Shown piece by piece: positions 1 to 5,318 of a stretch of DNA of 5,318 bases (the stretch's first letter is position 1; every line of letters starts with the position of its first letter). The notes beneath the pieces were generated by a model that saw only the letters and a list, made by a program, of their open reading frames with translations, ran no database searches and had not been told where the DNA came from. The position numbers and the translations under genes were made by a program. This DNA is from Pseudomonadota bacterium (GTDB lineage Bacteria > Pseudomonadota > Alphaproteobacteria > Rhizobiales > Xanthobacteraceae): NCBI GenBank assembly GCA_023405565.1, contig JAEXXW010000322.1, forward strand, positions 1 to 5,318. Reading direction: 5' to 3'.

Positions 1-2707
1 CGTCGGCATTGCGCCGCAATGTGACATCCGCGGTCCCGCGTCCTCCCAGGATATCCGCTTCGATGCCATCCACCTTGATCTGTGTTGGCGAGAAACGAAG
101 CCTGGCTTGCAGCTTCGACGCCGTGAACGATGGCAACAGCGCCGCCCGCCCCGCCTCCACCTTGATGTCACCGGCAAATGACGGCAGCGCCGGCAGCGCG
201 AAGGGAGCAGCGCTCCAGCGCTCATTCGACGCCGCCGCAGCCTCGAGACCGCCGACCGCCGAGAGGAATCCGCCGATATCGATGGCCCCGGTCTTCAATT
301 CGCCATCGACCACCGGAACGTCCTCGCCGAAGGACAGACCGAGATATCCGCGCAATATGGTGCCGGCAATCGTCGTCGTGAGATTGTCCAGGCGCGTGCG
401 CGAGGCGTCGGCCTTCAGACTGGTCCGCAAGATGACCGGGACGGTCTTGCGGTTGAAAAGCACGGACGCCTTGGCGACGTTGATATCGAGAGCCGCACCC
501 TTGCGGTCGGTCGCGAAGGGCCGGATCGTGCCTTCGGCCCGCGCCTCCAGATTGGCGGCCGCGATGCGGGTATCGATCTTCATGTCGCCGTCGCGCTTGC
601 CACGCACCGCGATCGTGTAAGTGCCCGGCTGACGCGGTGCCGAAATCCATTTGTCCGCGCCAGCAAGCGTCACCAGCGTGTTGACATCGCTCGCGTCGAG
701 CGATGCATCGAGCACGATGTCGGCCTGGCCGGGATCCTTCCATTGGCCAACAAGCGACGTTTTCAGATTGAGCTGCGCGGCACCCAGCGCGCCGTTGATC
801 GCAATATTGGCCTGGCTCGCGCCGGCATTGCCGGACGGTTCGACGGCGACAGTGCCAGAGATCTTCGCTGGCGCCGTCGCGGCGACAGCTCTCTCCAGGG
901 ATGAAGAAAGGCCCGGCGTCAGACGATTGGCCAGTGCAACGAGCGCCGATGAATCGCGCATGGCGAGATTGAAGGACAATCCGCCACGCGGCGCCTGTGA
1001 TTTCAGATCGATGCGGCCCTGACCGTCGATGGACAATCCGCCAAGATCACCGATCGCAAATTGTTCGACATTGAGGCCGGCGGCATTCAGCGCCAGCTTC
1101 ACATCGGCCTTGCCGGCATCGACACCGGCAAAGCGCAGACGCCCGAGTGCCAGCGACAGCGCCACGTCATCCGGCCGATCCGCATCGGTGAGCGCCTTCG
1201 CGGATCCGGCGAATTGCATCAGCGCGTCGAGATCGAGCTCGTCCGCCCGCAGCGTCAGATCGAGGCGGCTGCGCTCGCCGTCCTCGCCCTTGGCATAGAC
1301 GAAGTTGCCGTCAAACGCCTTGCGATCCAGCTCCGCCTGCATCCGCTCGATCGCGATCTTGCCAGCGCCAAGCGTCACGTCGCCACGCAGACGCGCCGGA
1401 CGCGATGGCAAGGCAGCAACAGATCTGCCCTCCAGCCAGTCGCCGAACATGCGCGGATCGGTGGACGTTACATCCACAGGCCCGGCGAACGACAAGCGAC
1501 CACTCTCGATATGGATTTCCCCGCTTGCCTGCACTTGCGTGAAGCCTGGCCCCCGGGCCTCAAAGCCACTCAAGGTCGTCGCGCCGCTTCCCAGTTCGAT
1601 GTCGCCCCGCACATTCTGCAGGGCCGCCCCGCCCAGCGTGACGACATCGATGCCGAAGCCGATCTGGGTGGGAAGCGGTGGCGTTGTGATTTCGCCGGCC
1701 GCCGCCAGCACAGCCACCAGCGCGGCTCGTGGCGGCAAATTGGCGCCGCTCGTTGTCGCCAGCAATTTATCGGCGTCGAGCTGACGCGCGGACAACACCG
1801 CATTGAGACGGGGCTTGGCGCCGAATTTCGCTTCCGCGGTTCCAGCCAGCTTCAAAGCGCGATCATCGGGACCGTATTGAAACTCGACCTGCTCGAACAA
1901 GGCATTCGCCGCATTCGCTTTGACACGCGCACTGACGCGCCAGGGATCGGGCGGCGGCGACTTGTCACTTTTGCCGGCGGCAATGCGACGCGCCAGCGTT
2001 ACCTGCCCTTCGAAGCGGGGAATGCCGCTGTCCGTATTGAAGACCCCCTCCACATCGGCCGTCACCGGACGGTCGGACGGATCGATGCTGAGCCTGACGC
2101 GCGAGCCCGCTGCCTCCACGCGTCCCGTCGACAGACGATAGCTGTACAATCCGCCATCGTGGGCGAAGGCACCTTCGCCGCGGATCGGCCCCGGCAAAGC
2201 GCGGACTTCGCCATTGAACCAGAGTTTGCTCAGGGTCGTGCGCGAGCCGCTTGCCGCATCGGACAATTCGATCGAGGCATCCTCGATATTCAGCTTGTCG
2301 ATGGAGAAGGTTTCGGCGCTGACCCCGTCCAGCAAGGCCGGAATGGTGGCGCGGCCGTCCTGCGTCAGCGAAATCTTCACCTCCGGGCCGATCAACCGCA
2401 TCTCGACGGCGCGCAGCTTGCCGGAGAACAGGGGCGGCAGCGCGAATTCGATCGCCAGAGCCTTGGCGCGCACGGCCTGCGGATCATCCGGCTTGCCGAT
2501 CTCGACGCCCGAGAGAACGAGGCTCGGCGACGGCAGCAGCCGCACATCCATCGGTCCGGTCACACGCACCGGCAAACCGATCGCCTGGCTGGCCTGGGCC
2601 TCGAAGGTTGCGCGATGGGCGGTCCAGTCGATGAAATACGGCCCGAGCAGCGCCGCCAGAAGCGCCACGATCACGGCTATCGCCAAGCTCAGCAACGTCG
2701 TTTGCAC
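1..2707 (-). CDS. AsmA family protein, 3' end outside the window (partial)
   Basis: I translated this frame by hand: it runs without a stop from a GTG at 2707 to the left edge, giving 902 residues, so the C-terminus is missing. Residues 4-22 (TLLSLAIAVIVALLAALLG) form one N-terminal hydrophobic segment, followed by PYFIDW, as in alphaproteobacterial AsmA proteins, which begin MQTTLL. An AsmA N-terminal domain follows (about 23-250; IGLPVRVTGPMDVRLLPSPS at 43-62). The rest is long, beta-rich and repetitive, with segments such as FDGNFVYAKG (465-474), and a C-terminal AsmA-like region from about 785 (GYLGLSFGEDVPVVDGELK, then FAGDIKVEAG at 844-853). AsmA relatives are inner-membrane-anchored periplasmic proteins of the bridge-like (VPS13/TamB-like) class, linked to outer-membrane assembly and phospholipid transport; that role is family knowledge. 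The GTG is the only plausible start: an in-frame TGA lies 11 codons upstream, with no ATG between. It lies 185 bp downstream of the dehydrogenase gene on the same strand. No frameshift or internal stop was found. Confidence 0.93.
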   Translation of the reverse strand, partial: MQTTLLSLAIAVIVALLAALLGPYFIDWTAHRATFEAQASQAIGLPVRVTGPMDVRLLPSPSLVLSGVEIGKPDDPQAVRAKALAIEFALPPLFSGKLRAVEMRLIGPEVKISLTQDGRATIPALLDGVSAETFSIDKLNIEDASIELSDAASGSRTTLSKLWFNGEVRALPGPIRGEGAFAHDGGLYSYRLSTGRVEAAGSRVRLSIDPSDRPVTADVEGVFNTDSGIPRFEGQVTLARRIAAGKSDKSPPPDPWRVSARVKANAANALFEQVEFQYGPDDRALKLAGTAEAKFGAKPRLNAVLSARQLDADKLLATTSGANLPPRAALVAVLAAAGEITTPPLPTQIGFGIDVVTLGGAALQNVRGDIELGSGATTLSGFEARGPGFTQVQASGEIHIESGRLSFAGPVDVTSTDPRMFGDWLEGRSVAALPSRPARLRGDVTLGAGKIAIERMQAELDRKAFDGNFVYAKGEDGERSRLDLTLRADELDLDALMQFAGSAKALTDADRPDDVALSLALGRLRFAGVDAGKADVKLALNAAGLNVEQFAIGDLGGLSIDGQGRIDLKSQAPRGGLSFNLAMRDSSALVALANRLTPGLSSSLERAVAATAPAKISGTVAVEPSGNAGASQANIAINGALGAAQLNLKTSLVGQWKDPGQADIVLDASLDASDVNTLVTLAGADKWISAPRQPGTYTIAVRGKRDGDMKIDTRIAAANLEARAEGTIRPFATDRKGAALDINVAKASVLFNRKTVPVILRTSLKADASRTRLDNLTTTIAGTILRGYLGLSFGEDVPVVDGELKTGAIDIGGFLSAVGGLEAAAASNERWSAAPFALPALPSFAGDIKVEAGRAALLPSFTASKLQARLRFSPTQIKVDGIEADILGGRGTADVTLRRNAD

Positions 2708-2719
2708 AAGCCCACCAGA

Positions 2720-2723
2720 CTCC
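2720..2723 (-). promoter_or_regulatory. Possible ribosome binding site for the AsmA gene
   Basis: GGAG on the minus strand lies 12 nt before the GTG at 2707. The spacing is longer than ideal, and a nearer G-rich stretch (GGTGGG) could serve instead. It is the best Shine-Dalgarno-like element there and agrees with the GTG start. Confidence 0.35.
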
Positions 2724-2765
2724 GGCTGCCCCGTCCCTCAAGCGACGAGCCTACCCGCTCTGCCC

Positions 2766-2782
2766 TGCAAGAATAATGTCAA
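2766..2782 (-). promoter_or_regulatory. Promoter candidate upstream of the AsmA gene (TTGACA)
   Basis: On the minus strand 2782-2777 reads TTGACA, a perfect sigma-70/RpoD-type -35 hexamer, 70 bp before the GTG start. No good -10 follows: with 16-18 bp spacing the hexamers are GC-rich, and TAGGCT at 2753-2748 is 23 bp away, too far. The same 17 bases (TTGACATTATTCTTGCA) also resemble a sigma-54 -24/-12 element, with the TTGCA half in the right place, but the normally near-invariant -24 GG reads GA. Either reading is weak. The location between two same-strand genes makes a separate AsmA promoter reasonable. Confidence 0.3.
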
Positions 2783-2892
2783 ATCGGCGCGAGCGGATGC
2801 CGCCCCGCGCGCACGATGAAGTGTAGCGGCTAGCGCCTTTTGAGGGCAAATCTATGGTCCGGGCCACGTTGGAAAACTCGCGTCCGCAAAAT

Positions 2893-4320
2893 TTAGTCGG
2901 ACGGCAGCATCTTGCCGGGGTTCATGATGTTTTGCGGATCGAGGGCCAGCTTCACGGCCCGCATGGCCGCGACAGCCGGCGCGCCATGCTCGGCCAGAAT
3001 ATATTTCATCTTGCCCTGCCCGACACCATGCTCGCCGGTGCAGGTCCCGCCCATTTCGATCGCGCGCTCCGTCAACCGCTGGATGAAGCCCTTCACCCGC
3101 GTCACCTCGTCGGCATCATCGACATCCACCAGAAGCGCGACATGGAAATTACCGTCGCCGACATGGCCGACGACGGGGCCGAGAAGACCGGCTTCCTTCA
3201 AGTCCCGCTGGCTCTCGGTGACGCATTCGGCCAGCCGCGAGATCGGCACGCAGACGTCCGTTGCGAGCGATCGCGCGCCGGGGCGCAGCGACAGCGCCGA
3301 CCAATAGGCGTCATGCCGGGCCTGCCACAGCCGAGTCCGCTCTTCCGGTTTGGTCGTCCATTCGAACGGACCGCCGCCAAGATCCGCAGCAATCTCACCG
3401 AAACGCTCCGATTGCTCCGCGACACCAGCTTCGGTGCCATGGAATTCGAGCAGCAGCAGCGGCGATTCCGGCAAGGTGAGTTTCGAATAGGCATTGCAGG
3501 CCTTCACCTGCAGCGCGTCGAGCAATTCGATGCGGGCCACGGGGATGCCCGACTGGATCGTCAGGATCGTGGCATTGCAGGCCGCCTCAACCGTCGGGAA
3601 GGGGCAGATCGCGGCGCCGATGGCCTCCGGGATACCATGCAGCTTCAGCGTTAGTTCGGTGATGACGCCGAGCGTGCCCTCCGCTCCCACGAGCAGGCGG
3701 GTTAGGTCATAGCCGGACGAGGATTTCCGCGCCCGTGTCGAGGTCGTCATGATCTCGCCATTGGCCAGCACGGCCTTCAGCGACAGCACATTGTCCTTCA
3801 TCGTGCCGTAACGCACCGCGTTGGTGCCGGAGGCACGGGTGGAAGCCATGCCGCCGAGCGACGCATCCGCCCCGGGATCGATCGGGAAAAATAGCCCCTG
3901 GTCGCGCAAATGCTCATTCAGCATCTTGCGGGTGACGCCGGGCTCGATGACGCAATCGAGGTCCTCGGCATGGACGGCGAGAATGCGATTCATGTCGCGG
4001 AAATCGATGCTCACGCCACCCTGGGGCGCATTGATCTGCCCTTCCAGCGATGTGCCAGCCCCAAAGGGGATGATCGGAACCTTGTGGCGCGCACAGATCC
4101 GCACCGCCGCCTGCACATCGGCCGTGTCCTGCGGAAACACCACCGCATCCGGCGGCTGGTTCGGGATCCAGGTGAGCGTGTTGCCATGCTGCTCGCGGAC
4201 GGCTTGCGAGGTCACGAGCCGGTTGCCGAAATGGGCTGCGAGTTCCGCCAGCGCAGCGCCGGTTGCGAGCGGATCGCTCGCTGGGTTGGTGGTTTTCTTG
4301 GCTTCGGCCGCAAACGCCAT
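2893..4320 (-). CDS. FAD-linked D-lactate / D-2-hydroxyacid dehydrogenase (LDHD/GlcD family)
   Basis: This 475-residue flavoprotein is complete and of usual length. It probably oxidises D-lactate, or a related D-2-hydroxyacid, to the 2-oxoacid and passes electrons through FAD to the respiratory chain. The N-terminal PCMH-type FAD-binding domain covers about 50-230: FGAGTSLEGQ (86-95), PIDPGADASLGG (146-157) for the pyrophosphate/flavin region, and GYDLTRLLVGAEGTLGVITE (203-222). The C-terminal FAD-oxidase domain (about 235-472) has VARIELLD (261-268), LLEFHG (290-295), TDVCVPISRL (354-363), GHVGDGNFH (385-393), TGEHGVGQGK (428-437) and the usual ending DPQNIMNPGKML (461-472). His386, His393 and Glu430 match the metal-binding set and His431 the catalytic histidine of this family. 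From memory, the resemblance to animal LDHD and yeast DLD is closer than to GlcD of glycolate oxidase, and no glcE/glcF neighbours are seen. No signal peptide or membrane segment is visible. The ATG is the only start before an in-frame TGA at 4363-4365 and has a good ribosome binding site. Exact substrate is unproven. Confidence 0.95.
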   Translation of the reverse strand: MAFAAEAKKTTNPASDPLATGAALAELAAHFGNRLVTSQAVREQHGNTLTWIPNQPPDAVVFPQDTADVQAAVRICARHKVPIIPFGAGTSLEGQINAPQGGVSIDFRDMNRILAVHAEDLDCVIEPGVTRKMLNEHLRDQGLFFPIDPGADASLGGMASTRASGTNAVRYGTMKDNVLSLKAVLANGEIMTTSTRARKSSSGYDLTRLLVGAEGTLGVITELTLKLHGIPEAIGAAICPFPTVEAACNATILTIQSGIPVARIELLDALQVKACNAYSKLTLPESPLLLLEFHGTEAGVAEQSERFGEIAADLGGGPFEWTTKPEERTRLWQARHDAYWSALSLRPGARSLATDVCVPISRLAECVTESQRDLKEAGLLGPVVGHVGDGNFHVALLVDVDDADEVTRVKGFIQRLTERAIEMGGTCTGEHGVGQGKMKYILAEHGAPAVAAMRAVKLALDPQNIMNPGKMLPSD

Positions 4321-4328
4321 CGACAGGG

Positions 4329-4333
4329 TCCTT
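4329..4333 (-). promoter_or_regulatory. Ribosome binding site of the dehydrogenase gene
   Basis: AAGGA on the minus strand ends 8 nt before the ATG at 4320. This is normal Shine-Dalgarno spacing and fixes the start codon. Confidence 0.7.
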
Positions 4334-4359
4334 CGTAAAATGATGGTTCCGAAACTACT

Positions 4360-4404
4360 GCATCATCCGCGAAAAGTGGAATCAGTTCCTCGGCCAAGAT
4401 CATG
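4360..4404. repeat. Degenerate copy of a palindromic intergenic repeat of Bradyrhizobium-like genomes
   Basis: The 45 bases begin GCATCATCC, contain GAAAAGTGGAATC (4371-4383) and AGTTCCTCGG, and end AAGATCATG. The outer ends CATCATC and GATCATG are inverted with one mismatch. From memory, many Bradyrhizobium, Rhodopseudomonas and related genomes carry numerous intergenic elements built as GCATGATCC, then GAAAAGTGGGAACC, GGTTTTCGG and AAAGATCATGC; this copy follows that order with several substitutions, mainly in the right half. Such elements are non-coding, and their function (transcript end or stability, or a relic of a small mobile palindrome) is not settled. It lies 39 bp upstream of the dehydrogenase start, so it probably lies in the 5' leader or promoter of that gene. 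Only one copy is present in the window, so the repeat status rests on recall. Confidence 0.55.
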
Positions 4405-4451
4405 TGGCTCGAGCGTTTGCCGGGGCATCAAATTCAGTGGAATAGGGCTCT

Positions 4452-4471
4452 GCCGGAGAACGGCTTCCGGC
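4452..4471. repeat. Short inverted repeat (hairpin) in the divergent intergenic region
   Basis: The arms GCCGGA (4452-4457) and TCCGGC (4466-4471) are exact reverse complements; a further G-T pair would give a 7-bp stem in plus-strand RNA with a six-base loop (AACGGC). No T-run follows on either strand, so it is not a standard intrinsic terminator. The right arm overlaps a 7-bp tandem duplication, GGCTTCC at 4462-4468 and 4469-4475. It could be a protein-binding site or a fold in the leader of the minus-strand dehydrogenase transcript, but such short GC-rich palindromes also occur by chance. Confidence 0.4.
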
Positions 4472-4499
4472 TTCCACACCGACAGCGCTCAAGATGCGG

Positions 4500-4522
4500 A
4501 ATTGAATAAATAACCATCAATT
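4500..4522. promoter_or_regulatory. A/T-rich inverted repeat, operator candidate (AATTGA-N11-TCAATT)
   Basis: AATTGA (4500-4505) and TCAATT (4517-4522) are perfect reverse complements separated by 11 bp, in the most A/T-rich stretch of an otherwise GC-rich window. The half-site centres are 17 bp apart, close to two helical turns, as a dimeric regulator would need. The site lies 14 bp upstream of the putative -35 of the thioesterase gene and about 180 bp upstream of the dehydrogenase start. No regulator gene is in the window, so the binding protein is unknown, and a chance match in A/T-rich DNA is possible. Confidence 0.3.
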
Positions 4523-4535
4523 TACGGATTAGCGA

Positions 4536-4564
4536 TTTACACGCATGACTCGCGCAGACACAAT
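4536..4564 (+). promoter_or_regulatory. Promoter candidate for the thioesterase gene, implying a leaderless transcript
   Basis: TTTACA (4536-4541; five of six matches to TTGACA) and CACAAT (4559-4564; four of six matches to TATAAT) are separated by exactly 17 bp. Transcription would then start at about 4570-4572, at or beside the ATG at 4570. No Shine-Dalgarno sequence precedes that ATG (the bases before it are ACAATAAACC), so leaderless translation, which is known in alphaproteobacteria, would fit. The hexamers are weak, and this is an inference. Confidence 0.35.
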
Positions 4565-4569
4565 AAACC

Positions 4570-5079
4570 ATGCTTGATCGCGCGGATTTCGAACCGGTTT
4601 TCTTCGCTCCTTTCGTCTCGTCGGTGATGACCGTCGAGCCGGCCTGGATCGATTTCAACGGCCACCTGAACATGGCCTATTACAATGTCCTGTTCGACCG
4701 CGGCCTCGACGAACTCTACAACCTCGCTGGCCTCGGACAGCGCTATCTGCGGGAGCGCAATCACTCCTTCTTCACCGCCGAAGTCCATATCCGCTATTTG
4801 CGCGAGTTGCATGAAGGCACCCCCGTGCGGGTGACTCTCCAGTTGCTGGAATTCGACAACAAGCGGATGCACTTCTTCCAGCAGCTTTTTCATGCGACCG
4901 AAGGCTGGGTGTCGGCAACGTCCGAAAACCTGTCGCTGCACATCGACATGACGGCAAAGAAGACCGCCCCCTTCCCGCCCGACGTGGCAAGACGTCTGGG
5001 CGAAGTGCGCAAATCCCATGCGCGACTGCCGCGGCCCGAAGCCGTCGGCCGCCGCATTGCGATGCCGGAAAAGGCTTAA
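4570..5079 (+). CDS. Hotdog-fold acyl-CoA thioesterase family protein
   Basis: This 169-residue cytosolic protein is predicted to hydrolyse an acyl-CoA thioester. The 4HBT-like hotdog domain spans about 18-128. The opening helix region reads VEPAWIDFNGHLNMAYYNVLF (split here as VEPAWIDFNG at 22-31 and HLNMAYYNVLF at 32-42), the usual D-x-N-G-H-x-N-x-A-x-Y pattern; Asp28 aligns with the catalytic acid and His32 and Asn34 are also conserved. The later strands carry VHIRYLREL (72-80), RVTLQLLEFDNKRMHFFQQL (87-106) and SENLSLHIDM (118-127). The WIDFNGHLN wording recalls thioesterases linked to carnitine/betainyl-CoA metabolism, but no carnitine genes are visible, so the substrate is open. The tail after 128 is basic and proline-containing and lacks a domain. 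The ATG at 4570 is preceded at once by an in-frame stop (TAA, then ACC) and has no ribosome binding site; GTG 4624 or ATG 4627 are alternative starts that would keep the domain. It is divergent from the dehydrogenase and convergent with the next gene. Confidence 0.88.
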   Translation: MLDRADFEPVFFAPFVSSVMTVEPAWIDFNGHLNMAYYNVLFDRGLDELYNLAGLGQRYLRERNHSFFTAEVHIRYLRELHEGTPVRVTLQLLEFDNKRMHFFQQLFHATEGWVSATSENLSLHIDMTAKKTAPFPPDVARRLGEVRKSHARLPRPEAVGRRIAMPEKA

Positions 5080-5092
5080 AGCCCGCCCCTGC

Positions 5093-5318
5093 TCAGAATG
5101 GTGCCTTGTCGATCTTCCTGAACTGCGTCGTGACATTGCCGGAGAGCGTCAGGCTATCAGGATCCAGCTCCATCACCGGCGCGCCAGGCGCGAGATCGAA
5201 TTTCGTCAGATCGGCCCAGATCAGGTTCGGACTGGTGGAGAGTTCGAAGAAATAGATCTTGTTGGTGAGATCGATCGCCGTCCGGTACTCGGTGTTGTAG
5301 ATGCCAAAGCCCTTGTAG
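5093..5318 (-). CDS. C-terminus of a probable linear amide C-N hydrolase (choloylglycine hydrolase family), partial
   Basis: Read on the minus strand from the right edge, one frame stays open for 74 codons to a TGA at 5095-5093. Its 5' end, including any catalytic N-terminal cysteine, is outside the window. The peptide starts YKGFGIYNTEYRTAIDLTN, continues KIYFFELSTSPNLIWADLTK, and has FDLAPGAPVMELD before the ending FRKIDKAPF. The pattern of tyrosine-threonine strand, DLTNKIYFF, a short N-P-N/N-P-x turn and a 'DL.K.DLAPGAP' tail matches the end of Ntn-hydrolases of the choloylglycine hydrolase/penicillin V acylase family (peptidase family C59). These cleave linear amides such as conjugated bile acids, penicillin V or acyl-homoserine lactones, and some are exported. 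The substrate cannot be inferred from this fragment. The gene converges on the thioesterase with a 13-bp gap. The coding call is firm (codon usage, continuous frame); the family call is from remembered similarity only. Confidence 0.68.
   Translation of the reverse strand, partial: YKGFGIYNTEYRTAIDLTNKIYFFELSTSPNLIWADLTKFDLAPGAPVMELDPDSLTLSGNVTTQFRKIDKAPF

Larger units (their letters stand above)
2708..2892. other. Intergenic region between the AsmA and dehydrogenase genes
   Basis: This 185-bp gap separates two genes on the minus strand. I found no credible coding sequence in it and no hairpin followed by a T-run just after the dehydrogenase stop. The only small symmetric element is the GCTAGC palindrome near 2830. 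It lies next to TTTT on the plus strand, which is the wrong orientation for the upstream gene, and its stem is only 3 bp. The main feature is the TTGACA element at 2777-2782. Without a clear terminator, read-through from the dehydrogenase into the AsmA gene remains possible. Confidence 0.6.

Noticed and set aside
9..1022. Plus-strand open frames of 203 and 123 codons over the left end
   Set aside because: Both are antisense to the continuous AsmA reading frame and are rich in serine, arginine and alanine, typical of GC-rich shadow translation.
1061..2776. A 571-codon open frame on the plus strand starting with ATG
   Set aside because: It lies in exact mirror register with the AsmA gene (its codon position 1 pairs with AsmA codon position 3). 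In that register a stop appears only where the AsmA gene uses TTA, CTA or TCA, which are rare here. The product is arginine-, glutamine- and histidine-rich with no recognisable domain.
2825..2845. A possible terminator around GGCTAGCGCC followed by TTTT on the plus strand
   Set aside because: The stem is only 3 bp with a four-base loop, and it faces the wrong way: no plus-strand gene ends there.
2854..3654. A 266-codon plus-strand open frame opposite the dehydrogenase gene
   Set aside because: It has the same mirror-register relation to a well-supported FAD-oxidase gene. Its product is of low quality and has no family resemblance.
4212..4403. A 63-codon minus-strand frame starting inside the palindromic repeat
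   Set aside because: It overlaps the dehydrogenase N-terminus in another frame, lacks a ribosome binding site and ends in an arginine/proline-rich shadow sequence.
3821..4513. A 230-codon plus-strand open frame running from the dehydrogenase gene into the intergenic region
   Set aside because: It is antisense to conserved FAD-domain coding sequence, has serine/arginine-rich composition, and crosses the promoter region of a real gene.
4537..5136. A 199-codon minus-strand open frame opposite the thioesterase
   Set aside because: It is the mirror-register shadow of the thioesterase and also overlaps the 3' end of the amide hydrolase gene in another frame. The thioesterase strand has the conserved hotdog motifs.
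1..5318. Search by eye for CRISPR repeats, tRNA or rRNA genes, insertion-sequence ends, toxin-antitoxin pairs and phage genes
   Set aside because: No regularly spaced direct repeats, cloverleaf sequence, transposase motif or attachment-site duplication was seen, and more than 90% of the window is accounted for by four protein genes.

Overview
The window looks like chromosomal DNA of a GC-rich alphaproteobacterium, most probably Hyphomicrobiales of the Bradyrhizobium/Rhodopseudomonas/Afipia kind. The reasons are the GC-rich codon usage with very few TTA, CTA or TCA codons, an AsmA-family protein with the N-terminus typical of that group (MQTTLL...IDW), and an intergenic element resembling a degenerate copy of a short palindromic repeat that I remember as abundant in those genomes. 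The assignment is inferred from memory, without a database search.

Layout. (1) Positions 1-2707, minus strand: a very long AsmA-family gene with a GTG start. Its 3' end lies beyond the left edge, and 902 codons are visible without a stop. (2) Positions 2708-2892: a 185-bp gap holding a TTGACA-type promoter candidate for the AsmA gene and no convincing terminator. (3) Positions 2893-4320, minus strand: a complete 475-residue FAD-linked D-lactate (2-hydroxyacid) dehydrogenase of the LDHD/GlcD family. (4) Positions 4321-4569: a 249-bp divergent intergenic region with the palindromic repeat, a short perfect-arm hairpin, an A/T-rich inverted repeat and a weak promoter that would give a leaderless transcript. 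(5) Positions 4570-5079, plus strand: a complete 169-residue hotdog-fold thioesterase. (6) Positions 5093-5318, minus strand: the C-terminal 74 residues of what is probably a linear amide C-N hydrolase (choloylglycine hydrolase/penicillin acylase family), convergent with the thioesterase and separated from it by 13 bp.

Functionally the window reads as ordinary chromosomal genes. The dehydrogenase would feed electrons from D-lactate or a similar 2-hydroxyacid into respiration, the thioesterase would release an acid from a CoA thioester, and the AsmA protein belongs to the envelope. The dehydrogenase and AsmA genes share a strand but are 185 bp apart, so co-transcription is possible but not shown. 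I see no mobile element, CRISPR array, tRNA, rRNA or defence system, and no clear sign of a new biological system. Several long plus-strand open frames over 1-4320 are mirror-register shadows of the minus-strand genes.
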